64,000 nt of DNA from Ignelater luminosus (lineage: Eukaryota > Arthropoda > Insecta > Coleoptera > Elateridae). The stretch's first letter is position 1, and each line of letters begins with the position of its first letter. The DNA is taken from contig VTPC01090585.1 of the NCBI GenBank assembly GCA_011009095.1, positions 310,001 through 374,000 of the forward strand, written 5' to 3'. Both the position numbers and the translations under genes were made by a program. The notes beneath the pieces are model-generated. The model was not told the DNA's origin, did not search any database, and worked only from the letters and a program-made list of their open reading frames with translations. Below are positions 50,791 to 63,649 of the stretch, in pieces.

Positions 50791-53700
50791 CGTACGTTTT
50801 CCTCACAAAAAAATCATTAAACTGAAGCATATCACATAAACAGGAAACCCCTTCCTAATCTCGTTTACTTTAAGTGGTTTTGAATAAATAATCCTATACA
50901 AGCAACATCTAAGTATACAAACATAAATTTTTAATCTGTATAAGTAGTTAAATTTCCTTCCCGTTTTTTTTCTTTTCTTTTTTATTCTTCAACCCCTGCA
51001 GTAGAAATTACATTTTGTTTTATTTTATTTTAATTTCATTTTTACGATTTTACGAATAAAAATATTTATTTGTTTATTATATCTATAATCATTAATTTTT
51101 TATGGGAATTATTATTGTTATTATTCCATGCAACCATTGTTAATCAAATTCCATTTTATATGATGCAGAAACAAAAACATTTTTTAAATTGTAAAATTGA
51201 AACTTGCAGTAGGCTTTGTATAACTACTTTTTTCTTCAAATTTTGTCTTTTAAGTTTTTTTTTGCCAATTTACTCCCATCTAATAACAAATGATTTAACG
51301 GGAGCGTTCCTAGGGTGTGCAACGCCTGTGTGCTAATTTCAATTTAGTGTCACTCCCCTTTCTACTGTTCATTAGTAATTGTTTATCACTTAGCATCTCT
51401 GAAAACGTGGGAAAAATAATGCTTAAGATTAAAATATTCAAAGTTATTTCATCAAAAGTGGGCCCTTTTTCAAGTTTCTTTTTGCTTCTCTTCCTATATA
51501 GAAAGCATTCAGTGTCGGCTCTAGGGCATCTGGTGCTCCGATTCCAGGAAACCATCAATTAGGCACCTCTAATTCTTGCCATATTGAGTATATTATTTTT
51601 TATTTTCCTTTGCATTATCGTACCCGCCGCATTGTAGAAGGCGCCAAGATACACTGTTAAGTAGCGTTAAGTAGGGTTTTTGGGTCTCGGTTGTTTTCTG
51701 TTTCCTGGAACTCAAAGCTACTCTTTCTCGATTTTCTAAATTCGAGACAGTTTTAAAAACTAGTAAAAAAACTGTCATCTTTACTTTGTTTAGAACGTCT
51801 ACACTTTATTAGACTGATTCGCTGAAACAAAGAAACCTTTTGGAATGCCGACGCGCTGTTGCCAATAAATTAATAAATAAAATCAGAAGGCTTAAATCTG
51901 TGATATCAAACATTTAATTATCAACTTATCTTAAACAATGATGTAATTACTGTAATTCGAGGCAATCTTATCGTCTAAAGACAATTCTCCCCAGGGTTTT
52001 GAATTAAGATTCGGAAGGCTCGAGTCTCGACCAAACAAACTGTAAAAATTCACTGGAATTTTGTGTTAAAAAGCACAAAAATGAAAACATTCTATTCAAA
52101 TCCAATATTTATAACTGTCTAGATTTAGATACTTTGAAGAAATAAGCTTCTTTGGAAGATACTAAATACTTAATTCCTCCAACGGGTGCTTTCGCCACGA
52201 CGTCTAATCAAAAAATTAGTCATCTGATTGAACCAAGTTCAATTTACCCTGCGAGAGCTAGAAGACGAGTCGGAAACCCAAGTTACGAAAACTTTAAGCT
52301 GTCTACCCACTTCATACTCTTCTAGAATAAGGTGCAACTAGAGAAAACCACAGAATCATTACCATAGCGAAGATATCCGTTCTACACACTTTTTACTCGA
52401 ATTTGCCTCATAAATCCAGAAGTGATTCTCCATTCCCAAAAGCATGACATCTTGGCCTGCACATGTTATCCAAGTTGGACTGACCTTTAAAGTCCAGATG
52501 CGAACGATAATGTATTAATGTGGATGATGACGATCGAACACTGGTCTACACCTGAGCATCCAAGTTTCTTTAAGCAACCTACAGAAATTCAACTTAAAAC
52601 TCAAGCATGGTAATACTTAAGTAGGACAAAAATCTATAGGATACACAATTGTTACTGAAACTTGAAAAGAATCCGAGAGATCTTTTCAATATAGATTCGA
52701 GTTCCTTCAAACTTCCCCAGATATTTCCTTAATCGCAAAGTTGCCCAGATTCTTCTAACCAGAGACCGATCGGCATAGATGACATAAGAATCACGTCATC
52801 CGAGTTGAAACTCACTCTAATATTTAATCAATGGCCAAGTTGAAGAGAATATGCAAAAGATCACCCTTCTTCATTCTACGCACAGTACTGACCTCCAAAA
52901 GAGCTAATCTACTCAACCATAGGTTGAGGAAATTCGCTTCTCATTCGCATCTACAATTTGTTGAGTAAAGTCGACTCTCTAGCCAAAAAGACTACTGCAT
53001 TGGATGAAATGTTACCTTTTAAATCAGATCTGTTAGATCTACTATCCATCTGCAAGCAAAACATGCAAAACAACTGGTGTGCGATGTGGACCGATTACTG
53101 TTCCACACATACTCTTGTTCAACTCTCTTTCCTATTATCTACCTATCATTTGCCTAGGAAATTTATTGCTAGCATTAATTGAAGTTCTACAATCTTCTCT
53201 TTGTGAATTGTGCAATGTAGAAACATATTCCGTTTGCGTGCCAAACATATTTCAATCAGTCTCAATTATTGTATGAAACTTTGACAAACTTAACTCATAC
53301 TGCCTGATCGTTTCCTTTAAATCAACTGACATGAAGCTATAAATAATTCTTTTTGTCCATGCTTTGATCTGTGGTTCAGTTTTGCTTGTTTTGTTTGAAG
53401 TCGCCCTGGAGAACCCTTGGGCGTGAAGTCACATTCTTGTGGTCCGCAATGCAAAAACAATATGTTGAGTATCGCAATATGTAGATATGATAGAAGTCTA
53501 CAGAACGCAGAGATTCTCTGTAATCCCATCAGTACCCACCACGAAGGCGCGCTGGTGCGAATCAGTCAGTGCCGGAAGCTTCTGAAGTCTGGCGGTCAGC
53601 AACAACTTGTGAGAGTCTCGCAACTACAGACATGATCGAAATGAATCATCCGCAGTGTCCTTAGGAAGAAAAGCAGTGCTCATCAAAAACAAATGCACCA

Positions 53701-56000
53701 CGAGAGGAAGACTCAGAGATTCCGTACTAACAGTCCATAAAATCTTCAACGGGAATGGAAAGCTCTTGCTCTTGATTACATAAAATGCGTATCTGTAGCA
53801 GTAGTACTTTTCTGGTACGGCTGCTCTACTCGCCTAATAACCCTTTGCTCCGAGTTGTTGAGAGCTAAACTTAGAGTTGACAATTTTCAATCTTCCCTTC
53901 TCGAATAAATCCTCACATCAAACTTTGTTCCAATTAAAGATTAGCCAAACTGTGCTCCTCCTACCACTGCTTTATTGCTTTTAGAAGAATTTCTATTGTT
54001 AAAATAATGTCAAAGGTGTTGATTAGTATTAATACTATCCACTTTCCACTTTTTTTCTGGATATGACTGTTCTTGGACTTTCGAGATGATTATACCAAAT
54101 AGTTCAACTCAAGAGAATGCTTATGTTCAACGTTTGAATTCTTGTTTAATGAACGTAGGTATTTGGGGATTTGCTATGGACATGAGTTGAATAAAAAATT
54201 TTTATCTGAACGTTAGCTCGACTGTCTTCGATCCCAAGGTTGTTGACCAGTTTTACCGATTACAATGTAATTTTGAAACCGTCTAGTTCATAAAAGTAAT
54301 AAAAAGATTGAGTGTCATGAAAAAGATAATTTCAAACCAGATATCGATTTTGCCTTTATTGAAATGGTATTTTCTTACCTTTTTGCAGTAAGAACACAAT
54401 TCCTATTATTCAACTAACATATTAATTGTATCTAGCGATATACCAATTGAAAAACGCTGATGTTTTCCAGTATGTGCAATGTATATGTTATTGTAGATGG
54501 GCACGCTGTTGTCGACATCCTCTTATTAGAAAAAAAAAGTAAAACAAAACAAAAAACAACTGAAGAAAACAAAAAACCCACTAGTTAGTAATAAATGGTA
54601 CTAATACAATAATACATACATAGTAAATTAAAATTTCCATCAATATTATTAAATGAAATGATGTAATATTCTAATTACTGTAGCAACGATGCTAATTAGA
54701 GATAATTGGATCTTTTTTGTTTAAAACTGATCAATGCAATTACATGCAGGCCAATATTGCATGAACTTGTTTTGTTGCTGATAATCGTACCGAATAAAAA
54801 ACGTTAGGTATTATTTTAGTAATTAATTAAAACATTCGTTTGTGTAACAAATGTGCGCAGAATTACATACTCATTAATTAATGGCCTAGTTCTTTGAAAT
54901 TTACACAAATATATTATAACACGACTAAACAAAGCAGATCTGAAGCCAATTAACGTAATAGGATATTTACGGATATTTATAACATCTGGACAAATCCTCT
55001 TATATTCCTTTTAATGCAATTAATGATTAACTACTGGAAATGGTTTTTCAAGTTTGAAGTGTTATGTAAAAAGAAAACAGTTTTGAGTTTGAATTTCCTA
55101 GTTTCATATACATTTTCAGAAAACATTCAGGAAAATATTTTGAAATTGCATTTATTATCTCGTTTTTATATTAGTCGTTATTTTCAGTACTGTTGAGGTA
55201 ACGTCGTCATAGTTACCTGAGAGTAATCCAAATCCGAAGGAAAACCGATAATCCTTTCGTGATTGTTATTTGCAGTTTCATGTTACTGAATCTATTGTGT
55301 TTTGATTTAATATTTTTATTTGTTATATTCATCTAATCAAATGTGTAAGCTTATTGTCCGTGTTTACAAAAAATACAGTATCTGTTTTACTTCAAAACAA
55401 AAATCTTAAATACCGAAAAAAACTGAACTCAAGTAGCCTGTGGTTGAACTAACTTGCTTGGTTGGCAACGTCGACTTAAAATGATGAAAGACGAAACTTT
55501 ATCTGATTTTGTTATTTTCAAAAAATTAAAAGACCTCTTTTACAATCACATCAACCTACTCCAATTCAGTTTTTTTTTTTATTATCTGGTATAACACGGT
55601 ATAATAATTAGTAATTAAATAGCATAGCGAATTTTTTTTAGAACATCCACGCTATCAACCATTACATTTAAGGGTTTTAAATCCTTGTTTTTATATTGAG
55701 CTTCCCAGCATTAGTATCAATGTCCAACAAAGTTCTACTTTTTAAATTTATCTTTTAGACAGTAGATTTAGTACTCATTGCTACAGAGTAGCTTTAACAT
55801 ACCGGATGTTTAAGATAAAGTGAGCCAATACAATAATATCTGTAATGTACTGTAAAGTTGTTTTTTAACTTCTTAAAGTTCTTGGCTTTGGAACAAAGGT
55901 TAAGCTTACAATTTATGGTTCATTAAAATTCCAAACGTGTACATTTACTGCCAAATAGATTGTAGATTACTAATAGATCGTTGGCACTTCACCTCGATTT
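50791..56000. other. No recognisable gene; decayed GC-richer core
   Basis: About 52.1-54.3 kb is GC-richer with overlapping short frames on both strands (for example plus 52958-53182 and 53417-53635, minus 53317-53529), suggesting a transposon decayed beyond recognition. I found no catalytic motif. The remainder is AT-rich. Confidence 0.4.
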
Positions 56001-58430
56001 AAAAGGTCTTTGCGTAAATAACCAATGACCAAACTGAGCATTTTTCCGACCTTTTGATGAGTCAAAAGTGACACTTCCAAGGTGATTTAACCTGGTATGG
56101 ACCTAAACTTTGCAACTACTGAAAGTTAGAGAAATAATTTTGCATCAGTTTCTTTACTTTTTTTGGCCAGAAATGTTTTTTCCAGTAGAATATGCATAAA
56201 TGCTGCCTCTTCATTGCCTTAGTTTCCTGATGCCTTGGCATCTACATAAAGTAGCTTTTGCCAACTGCTTTAAAGATTGATTGCAATTCCAAGCACTGTT
56301 TGATTAAAAAAGTGGAATCTTAGAACCTTTAAAGCTACCTTGCTATCTGATAAAATGCAGATTTTAGTCCTTCGCAGTTGTTTCCTACTGGCTTTGAATG
56401 AAAAAATCTATGGTATAAATTCTTGTTTGGTAAAATCTAAATTGGAGCTGAACGATTCACAATCATCAATGAGCACCTTGTAGAGACATTCAAAATCATG
56501 ATATCTTAGCATAAAAATAGATTTAGCATCGTACTAGGTAGCTTGTTCAACTCACCTATTGTTTCAAGTTTTTCCAAAAAGTCAACAATATGCCCAAAAG
56601 ACCCCCGTAGTTTTTGTTACAATGTTTAGCCTCTACAGATAAACTAATTGGTATTACCTCCAAATATTAGACAATTTAAAACTTAAATCAAGCTTTCTTC
56701 TTTTGGTAAACGGTACAATGGTTGTTTTACTTAGATTAACATTAAGCCCTCCTTTTAGGCATTAATTTTTTATCAAAGAGAATGCAGACAGAGATAATAA
56801 CCATATTGCTCTCTTCTAATAGACACCACTAAGGTGTCTGTGTATCTTTAAGCATGATTAGTTTGTCAATCACCAGTGGCGTAGCCGAGATGATTTATAA
56901 CTTCTGGGCATCCCTTATGCAGCAACACTAACAGAATTATTTCCTATGAAAGTCACAATGCTACGAAATTTTAACATCGTTTCAATTTTCCTCCACGAAT
57001 AGGATATGCATAAATAGATCTGAAGATATTTTTAAAACAAAGCAAGGTTTTTTCGATATCTTGTTATAGTGGAGCAAGAAGAATCCCATATCTTCCTAGT
57101 GTGTTAAAGAGTCTAAAACTATTTTTGGGTTAGCCTGAATATCTTTTTTGACAACTGTAGATCTTAGAAAGCTGGCATCTTGAAGAATCTTTATACTTTT
57201 TTATTTGTTATTGGCGTAGCCTAAAGGATTCTTAAAAAGACCTATCTCATAAGCGTAACATTTCAGAAAGATTTTCTGCAAGAATGCCTTTTTGGGTTTT
57301 CTTGATTCTTTCCCGACTTTTTTTGTAGTTCTCTCAGTTTTGCAAACTGTTTGTTCTGTTGGACTTTCTTACTTTAGCTTTGAACCGACTAAGCTATTCG
57401 TTTCATTAAGAACTATTTCGTTTGGCAGTCTCTTTTCTTATTGAACAGTTTTTTGTGTAGCAGCTGACGATAATCAGTGCAAAAATATGCAACCTTTGCT
57501 ACCATCGCCTTGGTGACTAGGCGCTTCGCCGCCGCGACCAATAATAGGATAATTAAAACTGACTTTAAACACAGCACTCTGTTTACCGTACGAAGGTGCC
57601 TTAAGAAACTCTGCCATAGGCGTCAAATACTCCAAAGCCGGCCATGAGAAGACTTTTGCAAAACCCTTTGAAAGTGCATACTGTCCAGTTGACTTTATGT
57701 ATCTGTTTTCATTCCAGAATTCTACAAAAAGCACGAGCTTTTAACATTAGTTTTGGTATTTTTGCGACTCACTTGTAAAGAAATAGAGGGAATCACGGTC
57801 CTCCAAACACAGGGGTTCCCTTGTTGAACTCCCAAACTTCGGGCTTCCAAAAACTGCCGCAACCATATAAGATTTTCTCGAGACCCACTAGTGTAATAAA
57901 AATAGTTTCATACAGCAAATAAAAAGATTCAATCTGCAGGTATACTTTTTTGGTATAAATAAAGTGTACTTTTTACCAAAAGACTTGCTCAAGCGCTCCC
58001 AACTAACTTGTCAAAAACAACGACCAGATCAGCGATCTAGATTATCAAAAAATCTGTGCTAGTTCGTGTTATTATCGTTACACTAAATATGATTTTTCGC
58101 TATACTTCGTCTTAACAATAATATGCAAAAATTCAGTTTAGGCGATCTTCGTGATCTTAACCGAAGGGTGATATTTCTTGATTTTGCTGTCATATGGTAT
58201 CGGAAGCTGGTTCAAGAAATGCAATATACTAATCTTAGACAGTCGAAGTTACGATTTGAACAACAGGCTGCAATAGAAGTCGATTACTAGAAGAGAGTTT
58301 TGATTTTTGACAAATTACGACTCTTCTAGTACAATTCCAGACATTTAGTTCAATCACTTTGAACTAGATCATGCTTCGATTAATCAACAGACTTGCTTTT
58401 TGGAAAAACTAAAATTCAAACGTATTTTCA
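56001..58430. other. GC-richer, stop-riddled stretch, possible decayed element
   Basis: Composition differs from flanking AT-rich DNA. The longest frame is minus 57474-57734 (86 codons), with no recognisable domain. No reverse transcriptase or DDE motif was found on either strand. Confidence 0.35.
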
Positions 58431-60429
58431 ACAATTTAGCCGATGTTCGCAGCTCTTCTAGACTTCGACATCCTAACGCATTTGTTACTTACTTGTCCAA
58501 ATATAATTTGGTTGCCAACGGATAAGGCGACCAGAGGTCTTTCTTTTAGAAACAAAAAAGAAAACGGGACAGATCCCGTTTTTTGGATCTGATCGCATAG
58601 CAAGAAAAATACAAGCAAGTTGAGAAAACTCCAGAATAAATGAATTTTTACATTTACAGTAAGGAACACGACTAAAACAAAAGATTAAGTTTAAAACAAG
58701 TGTGCAAAAGTCTACTACGATTTGGTAGGGATAAAAAGTGGAAATAGAGGAAAACATTATGAATCAAACTCATTTTTTTTTGGTTTTTATTTCGCTGAAT
58801 TAGTGAAGTTATAATATAATAGAATGTAGTCTACTATCTTTGGAAATTCCAAAGCTTGGTTTTATTAGTCATTGTAATTATTGGTTATTGGATTATTGCA
58901 GAGAATCTTAATGTTAGTTGATGTCACCTCTTTCTAAATAGATTTATTATCTACTCATTGTCAGAATTACATCAGTAAGTAATTTATGTTATGATATGCA
59001 ACTAAAAGGACATGCAACTGGGTCAAGTTTCTTTTATGGTATTTATTTGATCGAGTCTGTCAGTTCTTGTAATTGTAAATAATAAACAGGAAACAGTCAG
59101 ATTAGTTTTTCTAATTTTATTTGTATTTGTATGTTAATTTTCTGCCGGTTATTGATTTTTGGGGTTTAAGAAGGAAAAGGGAAACATGACTTTGCGTTTG
59201 CATTTACATATTTCTTATCAAATTTGAATAATCACAAAACTCAAACCGATTATTACGTTGTTAGTATACGTGATGCTTGGCACATAATAGTATTACTGCA
59301 CGATTTAAAATCAGAATTTTTGAAATAATAAACTAGGAAATATATGAGCAATTGAGCATACTACGCATCTTTCCAAGAATTAATTGATTAAATTCTGATT
59401 TAATGCCGAGATCATGTGATCTTTTACAATACTACAGATCTCAGAATTGCATTTATCTTTCATCCTGACTTGTTAATGGTTTTTGTATAATTTAAATGTC
59501 ATTAAATGTAAATAATAAATCCCCAACTTCTAAAGTATATGGGTTATTTGATTTTTATATAAAACAATAAGGATAACGTAGTTTCATGACATTCAGATAT
59601 CAGATAAATTGGAATTTAAATAATATGAGAAAATCAGAAGTTTCAATTCATATTTTAAAATCAAATAAATCAAGTCGTTATCGAATTCTGTAATAAATGT
59701 CAAATTGCGAAATCGCTTTTTAGTCGTCACGTGTAGGCAGTGGCGTAGGTAAAAATAAAAGGCGCTGCTTGCTTGTGGCGGTTCTTGTTCCTAAAGACGC
59801 ATATAAATGAATTCGTCATTTTATATTTAAAAATCTCTCTTTAGTCTTTGCATCTTCAAAAGATCATGTTAGTGAAACTTTCACAGTAACTCAAATTTTT
59901 TTACTGCTAGTTTTCATTTTCACTAGTTCATTAGGTCGTTTTGAGTTACCGTATGCTGACAAAAAGTTGTTTCTCTATATACCCTTACATCTTACATAAC
60001 GATAATAAATGCTTTCTAGTGGGGTGGAATCAATTATATTATTCCTCTATAGAATTCTTGATCCCGCGATAATTACTGATAATTCTCCCAAGTACTTCTC
60101 GATTTCTTCAATCGTTTAGGTTATGTTGTTTATCTATTTTCATTTGAGTATCTATATAAAGCGATATGTATCCAAGATTTTTACATATTTTCTTCACAAC
60201 CAGTTAACTATTCACGTTATGTGTAAATCTCAGCCTTGCGCACGATTTCGTTTGCTTATTCAGTTTTTCTAAAGTTAGAAGTAGCCTACTTTCATAAATA
60301 TAAAGACAAATCATTGGAGATTATTGCACGAATTTCACAAATTATTTCAAGACTGAACCTTTGAAAATTTCACCTCCAATACCATGCCAATACCAACGTT
60401 GAAGCCATGACACTTTAAAACATTACATA
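58431..60429. other. No recognisable gene; two overlapping hairpins
   Basis: Two mutually exclusive perfect hairpins share bases at 58561-58591: AAAACGGGA/TCCCGTTTT (58561-58569 and 58574-58582) and CAGATCC/GGATCTG (58570-58576 and 58585-58591). CAGTGGCGTAGG at about 59737 resembles a hAT-type terminus without a partner. The rest is AT-rich. Confidence 0.4.
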
Positions 60430-60437
60430 ATAAAACT

Positions 60438-60578
60438 CAAGGCCGCAGCTGAGGGGGGGAGGAGGGAGAGATTAATTGCATTATTCCTTACAAATTGTTT
60501 TTTTATCCAGCCCCGGAGGACCCCCATGAGCGCTCATGGAAACCCCTCCTCCGAAATTTAATCCTAGCTGTGGCCTTG
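60438..60578. mobile_element. hAT-type MITE, 141 bp, perfect 8-bp target duplication
   Basis: Left end CAAGGCCGCAGCTGAGG is matched inversely by the right end, whose complement is CAAGGCCACAGCTAGG. The octamer ATAAAACT occurs immediately outside both ends (60430-60437 and 60579-60586). An exact 8-bp duplication is the hallmark of hAT insertion. The core is unusual: a G-rich run near 60451-60469 opposes CCCCTCCTCC near 60543-60552, and a 16-bp perfect palindrome CCATGAGCGCTCATGG sits at 60524-60539. It cannot code for a transposase. Confidence 0.9.
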
Positions 60579-60586
60579 ATAAAACT

Positions 60587-62202
60587 TCAACGATTCAGTG
60601 ACATTACTTTTTCTTTCTCTTCTCTGCTCAAAGGATGTGATATTTCTGCCGGTTCTGTTAGTAAATTAAATACGTTCAAGGCTCTCAGCAGCTGACAACA
60701 AAATTGTGTAAAACGCATTGATTTCAATAGGTTTGTTCATTAGTAAGTTGAGAACTGTCAAATTATTCAAAACCAGTTCGTTCGTGTATTTCGAACTGGT
60801 TCCCATTTCGTTTTTTTGTGTTTTTGAACAGTTTGGAACGGTTCATTCTTACACCATAAACATGATCTAGAAATCGTGACGGTACATACACAGTTGCTGA
60901 TGCGCAAACAACTAATCAAGTGGTAATACTGCATAGTAAAATATTTTTAGCAATTATAACAAATGTAAGTTTTTTTTTGACTTTTATTCATTGTTGATTG
61001 AATAATCTAACCTCAAAATCTGATTATTTGCGGATACAGTTCAGAATAGTTTGAAACTGTTTGATGATGTTACCGCTGTCCAATAATCACAACACTAATA
61101 AACAAACCTATAATAAATGCTAAAGACCAGTTTTACCCTTTTGGGATGACATTATCATCTGGTAACTTCAAGTGTGGCTTAGATTAAATTAGAAAAAAAC
61201 CTTGACAACCTGAAAGTAACTAAAATACGCAAAGTACTGTTGTTTCAATGTTCAGACTGTCAATAAATTAATATAAAAGACTTTTTTGTTTTATTTTCTA
61301 TTTCTGTTGTTTAATTAAAGACAAAATTAAATGGAAAATTGTGACGTCATTCCAAAAAGGTAGAAATTCAACTATAATTTGTGTGTGGACAATTGTCACG
61401 TATCACGTTGTCATGCTAACTGCTTTTGGACACAAGCAATATACTTGTCTGTGCTGACTTACGCGCTTATCGTAAAACATGCGGGTTTAAGTACTAAGCT
61501 CTGGAATTGCATTAAAGATTGTGTCAGCTGCCAACTAATAATAAGATTATGCTAAAGCTGTTGAACGTTCCCATTATTGTTATATGATAGTGTACATCAG
61601 CAAATTCGTTGATGCAATAAGTTTAATAATTCGCGTTTTATATCTTTTATTAAATAAAGAAATATTTAGTGTTCTAATTTTCCCAGCTTGGTGTTTAGCC
61701 TTGTTATCATATGGTAGATCACAATTAATGCAAAACGTCTATTATCATGCAAATACATTTTCTATTATTGTAACATGCGTCTTGTTACCTTTCTTTGACA
61801 GAGTTGACAATATTGACAATGAACACAATGAGTTGGAATTAAAAACAAAGTAGTTTTCATACCCCGTTTGTCTATATATAATTTTATATCAAATTCTAGG
61901 CTATTGAGACAATCTTTCTGGTTTTTCTTCAGTGATAGTATTATTAGTTAACCCGATCAGTCTTAAAACGGGTTTACTCCTAAACAATTGTTTATATTTG
62001 AATGCTAGACTTCTTCATATACATAACCTTTAAAGAAATCATTTTGCTGAATGAGTATATTAATATCAGGATAAGATTTGGTCGTTTGACCAAAAATAAA
62101 AAACCTGTAATTGCTTTGCTACCTATATACTCTCCCTGGTTTTTCAGCAAGATACTAGAAATGAAATGAAAATAAATTGTTTGGGGATTTACAATAACAT
62201 AA
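60587..62202. other. No recognisable gene; hairpin near the left end
   Basis: AACCAGTTCG (60771-60780) and its exact complement (60792-60801) form a 10-bp hairpin, with related GAACAGTTTGG and GGAACGGTTC sequence downstream to about 60844. A plus frame of 89 codons (61584-61853) is hydrophobic but resembles no known protein. Confidence 0.45.
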
Positions 62203-62204
62203 TA

Positions 62205-62235
62205 AAGGGTTTTCCAATAAGAGGTGTTATTTTGA
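62205..62235 (+). repeat. DD41D element left terminal inverted repeat
   Basis: 31 bp, exact inverted match of 63479-63509, preceded by TA at 62203-62204. Confidence 0.93.
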
Positions 62236-62318
62236 ATAGCCCGCTATTTCGGTAGATGTCACTTTTGAAGCTATCATTTTTTGACATTTGACAAGTAGAA
62301 ACTACGCCATTAATAAAT

Positions 62319-63404
62319 ATGGAACGATACACGCTTCAACAACGCATTGAAATTATTAAAATTCACTATAAAAATGGTGAAAATTTGGCAGAGACGGTTC
62401 GTAAAACTCGAACATTTTTGGGTCACCGTGAAGCACCTTGTCGGACCGCAATACAGAAATTGGTGAAAAAATTCGAGCTCTTGGGACAAGTTAGTGATGT
62501 GAAGAATAAAACCCGTGCACGTCGCTCAAGAACAGCCGAGAATATTGCTGTTGTAGCCGAAAGTGTTAAAGAAAACCCAGGTTTGTCCATTCCTCGTCGT
62601 TCTTTGGAATTAGCCATTCCATAAACGTCATTACACCGTATTTTGCATAAAGATTTGGGTCTTAAGGCTTATAAAGTCCAGTTAACACAAGAACTCAAGC
62701 CGGCCGATCATCAACAACGTCGTGTCTTTGCTGATTGGGTCGTTGAAATGCATGAAAATGATCCAGAATTCCATCGAAAAATCATCTTGAGTGATGAGGC
62801 CCATTTCCACCTCGGTGGCTTCGTCAACAAGCAAAATTGTCGGATCTGGGGCTCAGAAAATCCAAGAGTTATTGTTGAAAAGTCTCTCTATCCTCAACGT
62901 GTGACTGTTTGGTGCGGTTTATGGTCCGGCGGAGTCATTGGACCTTACTTTTTCGAAAATGAGGCTGGAGCAACAGTTACGGTGACTGGATTGCGCTATC
63001 GAGAGATGATTAACGATTTTTTATGGCCGGAATTGGATGGTATTGATCTGGACAACGTTTACTTTCAACAAGACGGCGCTACGTGCCACACAAGCAACGA
63101 AACCATTGATCTTTTACGGAAAAAGTTTCCGGACCGTGTTATCTCTCGAAGAGGTGATCACAATTGGCCACCGAGATCTTGTGATTTAACACCTTGCGAC
63201 TTCTTTCTTTGGGGCCACGTGAAAGAGAAGGTCTACGCCAACAGCCCAGCGTCGATTCAAGACCTCAAAGATGGAATTCGTGAGGCTATCGAGGACATAG
63301 GGCAGCCACTTTGCGATTTGGTTATGGAAAATTTCATGAAAAGGATATTGTCCTGTAAGCGTGGTCGTGGTGGTCATTTGCCTGATGTTATTTTCCACTA
63401 TTAA
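62319..63404 (+). pseudogene. DD41D transposase with one premature stop
   Basis: A 361-codon frame starts at ATG 62319 and is interrupted only by TAA at 62622-62624 (codon 102). The two open parts (62319-62621 and 62625-63404) are in the same frame, so this is a point nonsense change, plausibly CAA to TAA, in the HTH part between ELAIP and TSLHRILHKDL. The catalytic residues are all present: D159 in ILSDEAHF, D252 in FQQDGATCH, and D294 in DLTPCDFFLWG, with 41 residues between the last two. That spacing characterises the rosa-like DD41D group rather than DD34D mariner or DD34E Tc1. Without readthrough, no full-length transposase is made. Confidence 0.9.
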
Positions 63405-63478
63405 CGGCATACCTTCCTCTTTATAATGAAATAAACATCCGATCATTTATATTAAAAAATGGCACTTTTCTTTGAATA

Positions 63479-63509
63479 TCAAAATAACACCTCTTATTGG
63501 AAAACCCTT
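63479..63509 (-). repeat. DD41D element right terminal inverted repeat
   Basis: 31 bp, exact inverted match of 62205-62235, followed by TA at 63510-63511. Confidence 0.93.
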
Positions 63510-63550
63510 TACATAGTAAGTCCTTTGTAGAATAATGCGGACCGGGACCT

Positions 63551-63649
63551 TTCGCTGCGCATCTTTCGCCGCGAGTCATTCGCCGCGGAGACGTTTGCCG
63601 CAGACCCCGTTTCACCGCATAGATTTTCACCGCAGGGACAGTTCACCGC
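63551..63649 (+). repeat. GC-rich minisatellite, seven TTYRCYGC units
   Basis: Seven octamers of the type TTCGCCGC or TTCACCGC start at 63551, 63565, 63579, 63594, 63611, 63626 and 63642, separated by 14-17 bp. The first three units keep CG at the fourth and fifth bases where the variants differ, and the last three have CA, as expected from CpG decay. The array is a sharp GC island in AT-rich DNA. Confidence 0.8.

Larger units (their letters stand above)
62203..63511 (+). mobile_element. DD41D (rosa-like) mariner-superfamily element, nearly intact
   Basis: Identical 31-bp inverted ends, starting AAGGGTTTTCCAATAAGAGG, lie at 62205-62235 and 63479-63509. Both are flanked by TA. The element is 1305 bp and carries one transposase frame on the plus strand, broken only by a single stop. 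Perfect ends and an otherwise open frame point to recent arrival and very recent inactivation. It sits 40 bp left of a GC-rich minisatellite. Confidence 0.93.

Noticed and set aside
52100-54330. Possible retrotransposon or 'SCGPQCKNN' transposase-like motif
   Set aside because: Both strands were read in parts. No reverse transcriptase, integrase or DDE order was found, so it is described only as possibly decayed.
58436-58669. Minus frame ending IIFGQVSNK with a GTAAGTAAC donor, similar to the furin exon end
   Set aside because: The residues before it do not resemble a convertase pro-domain. The likeness is limited to the splice-site surroundings.
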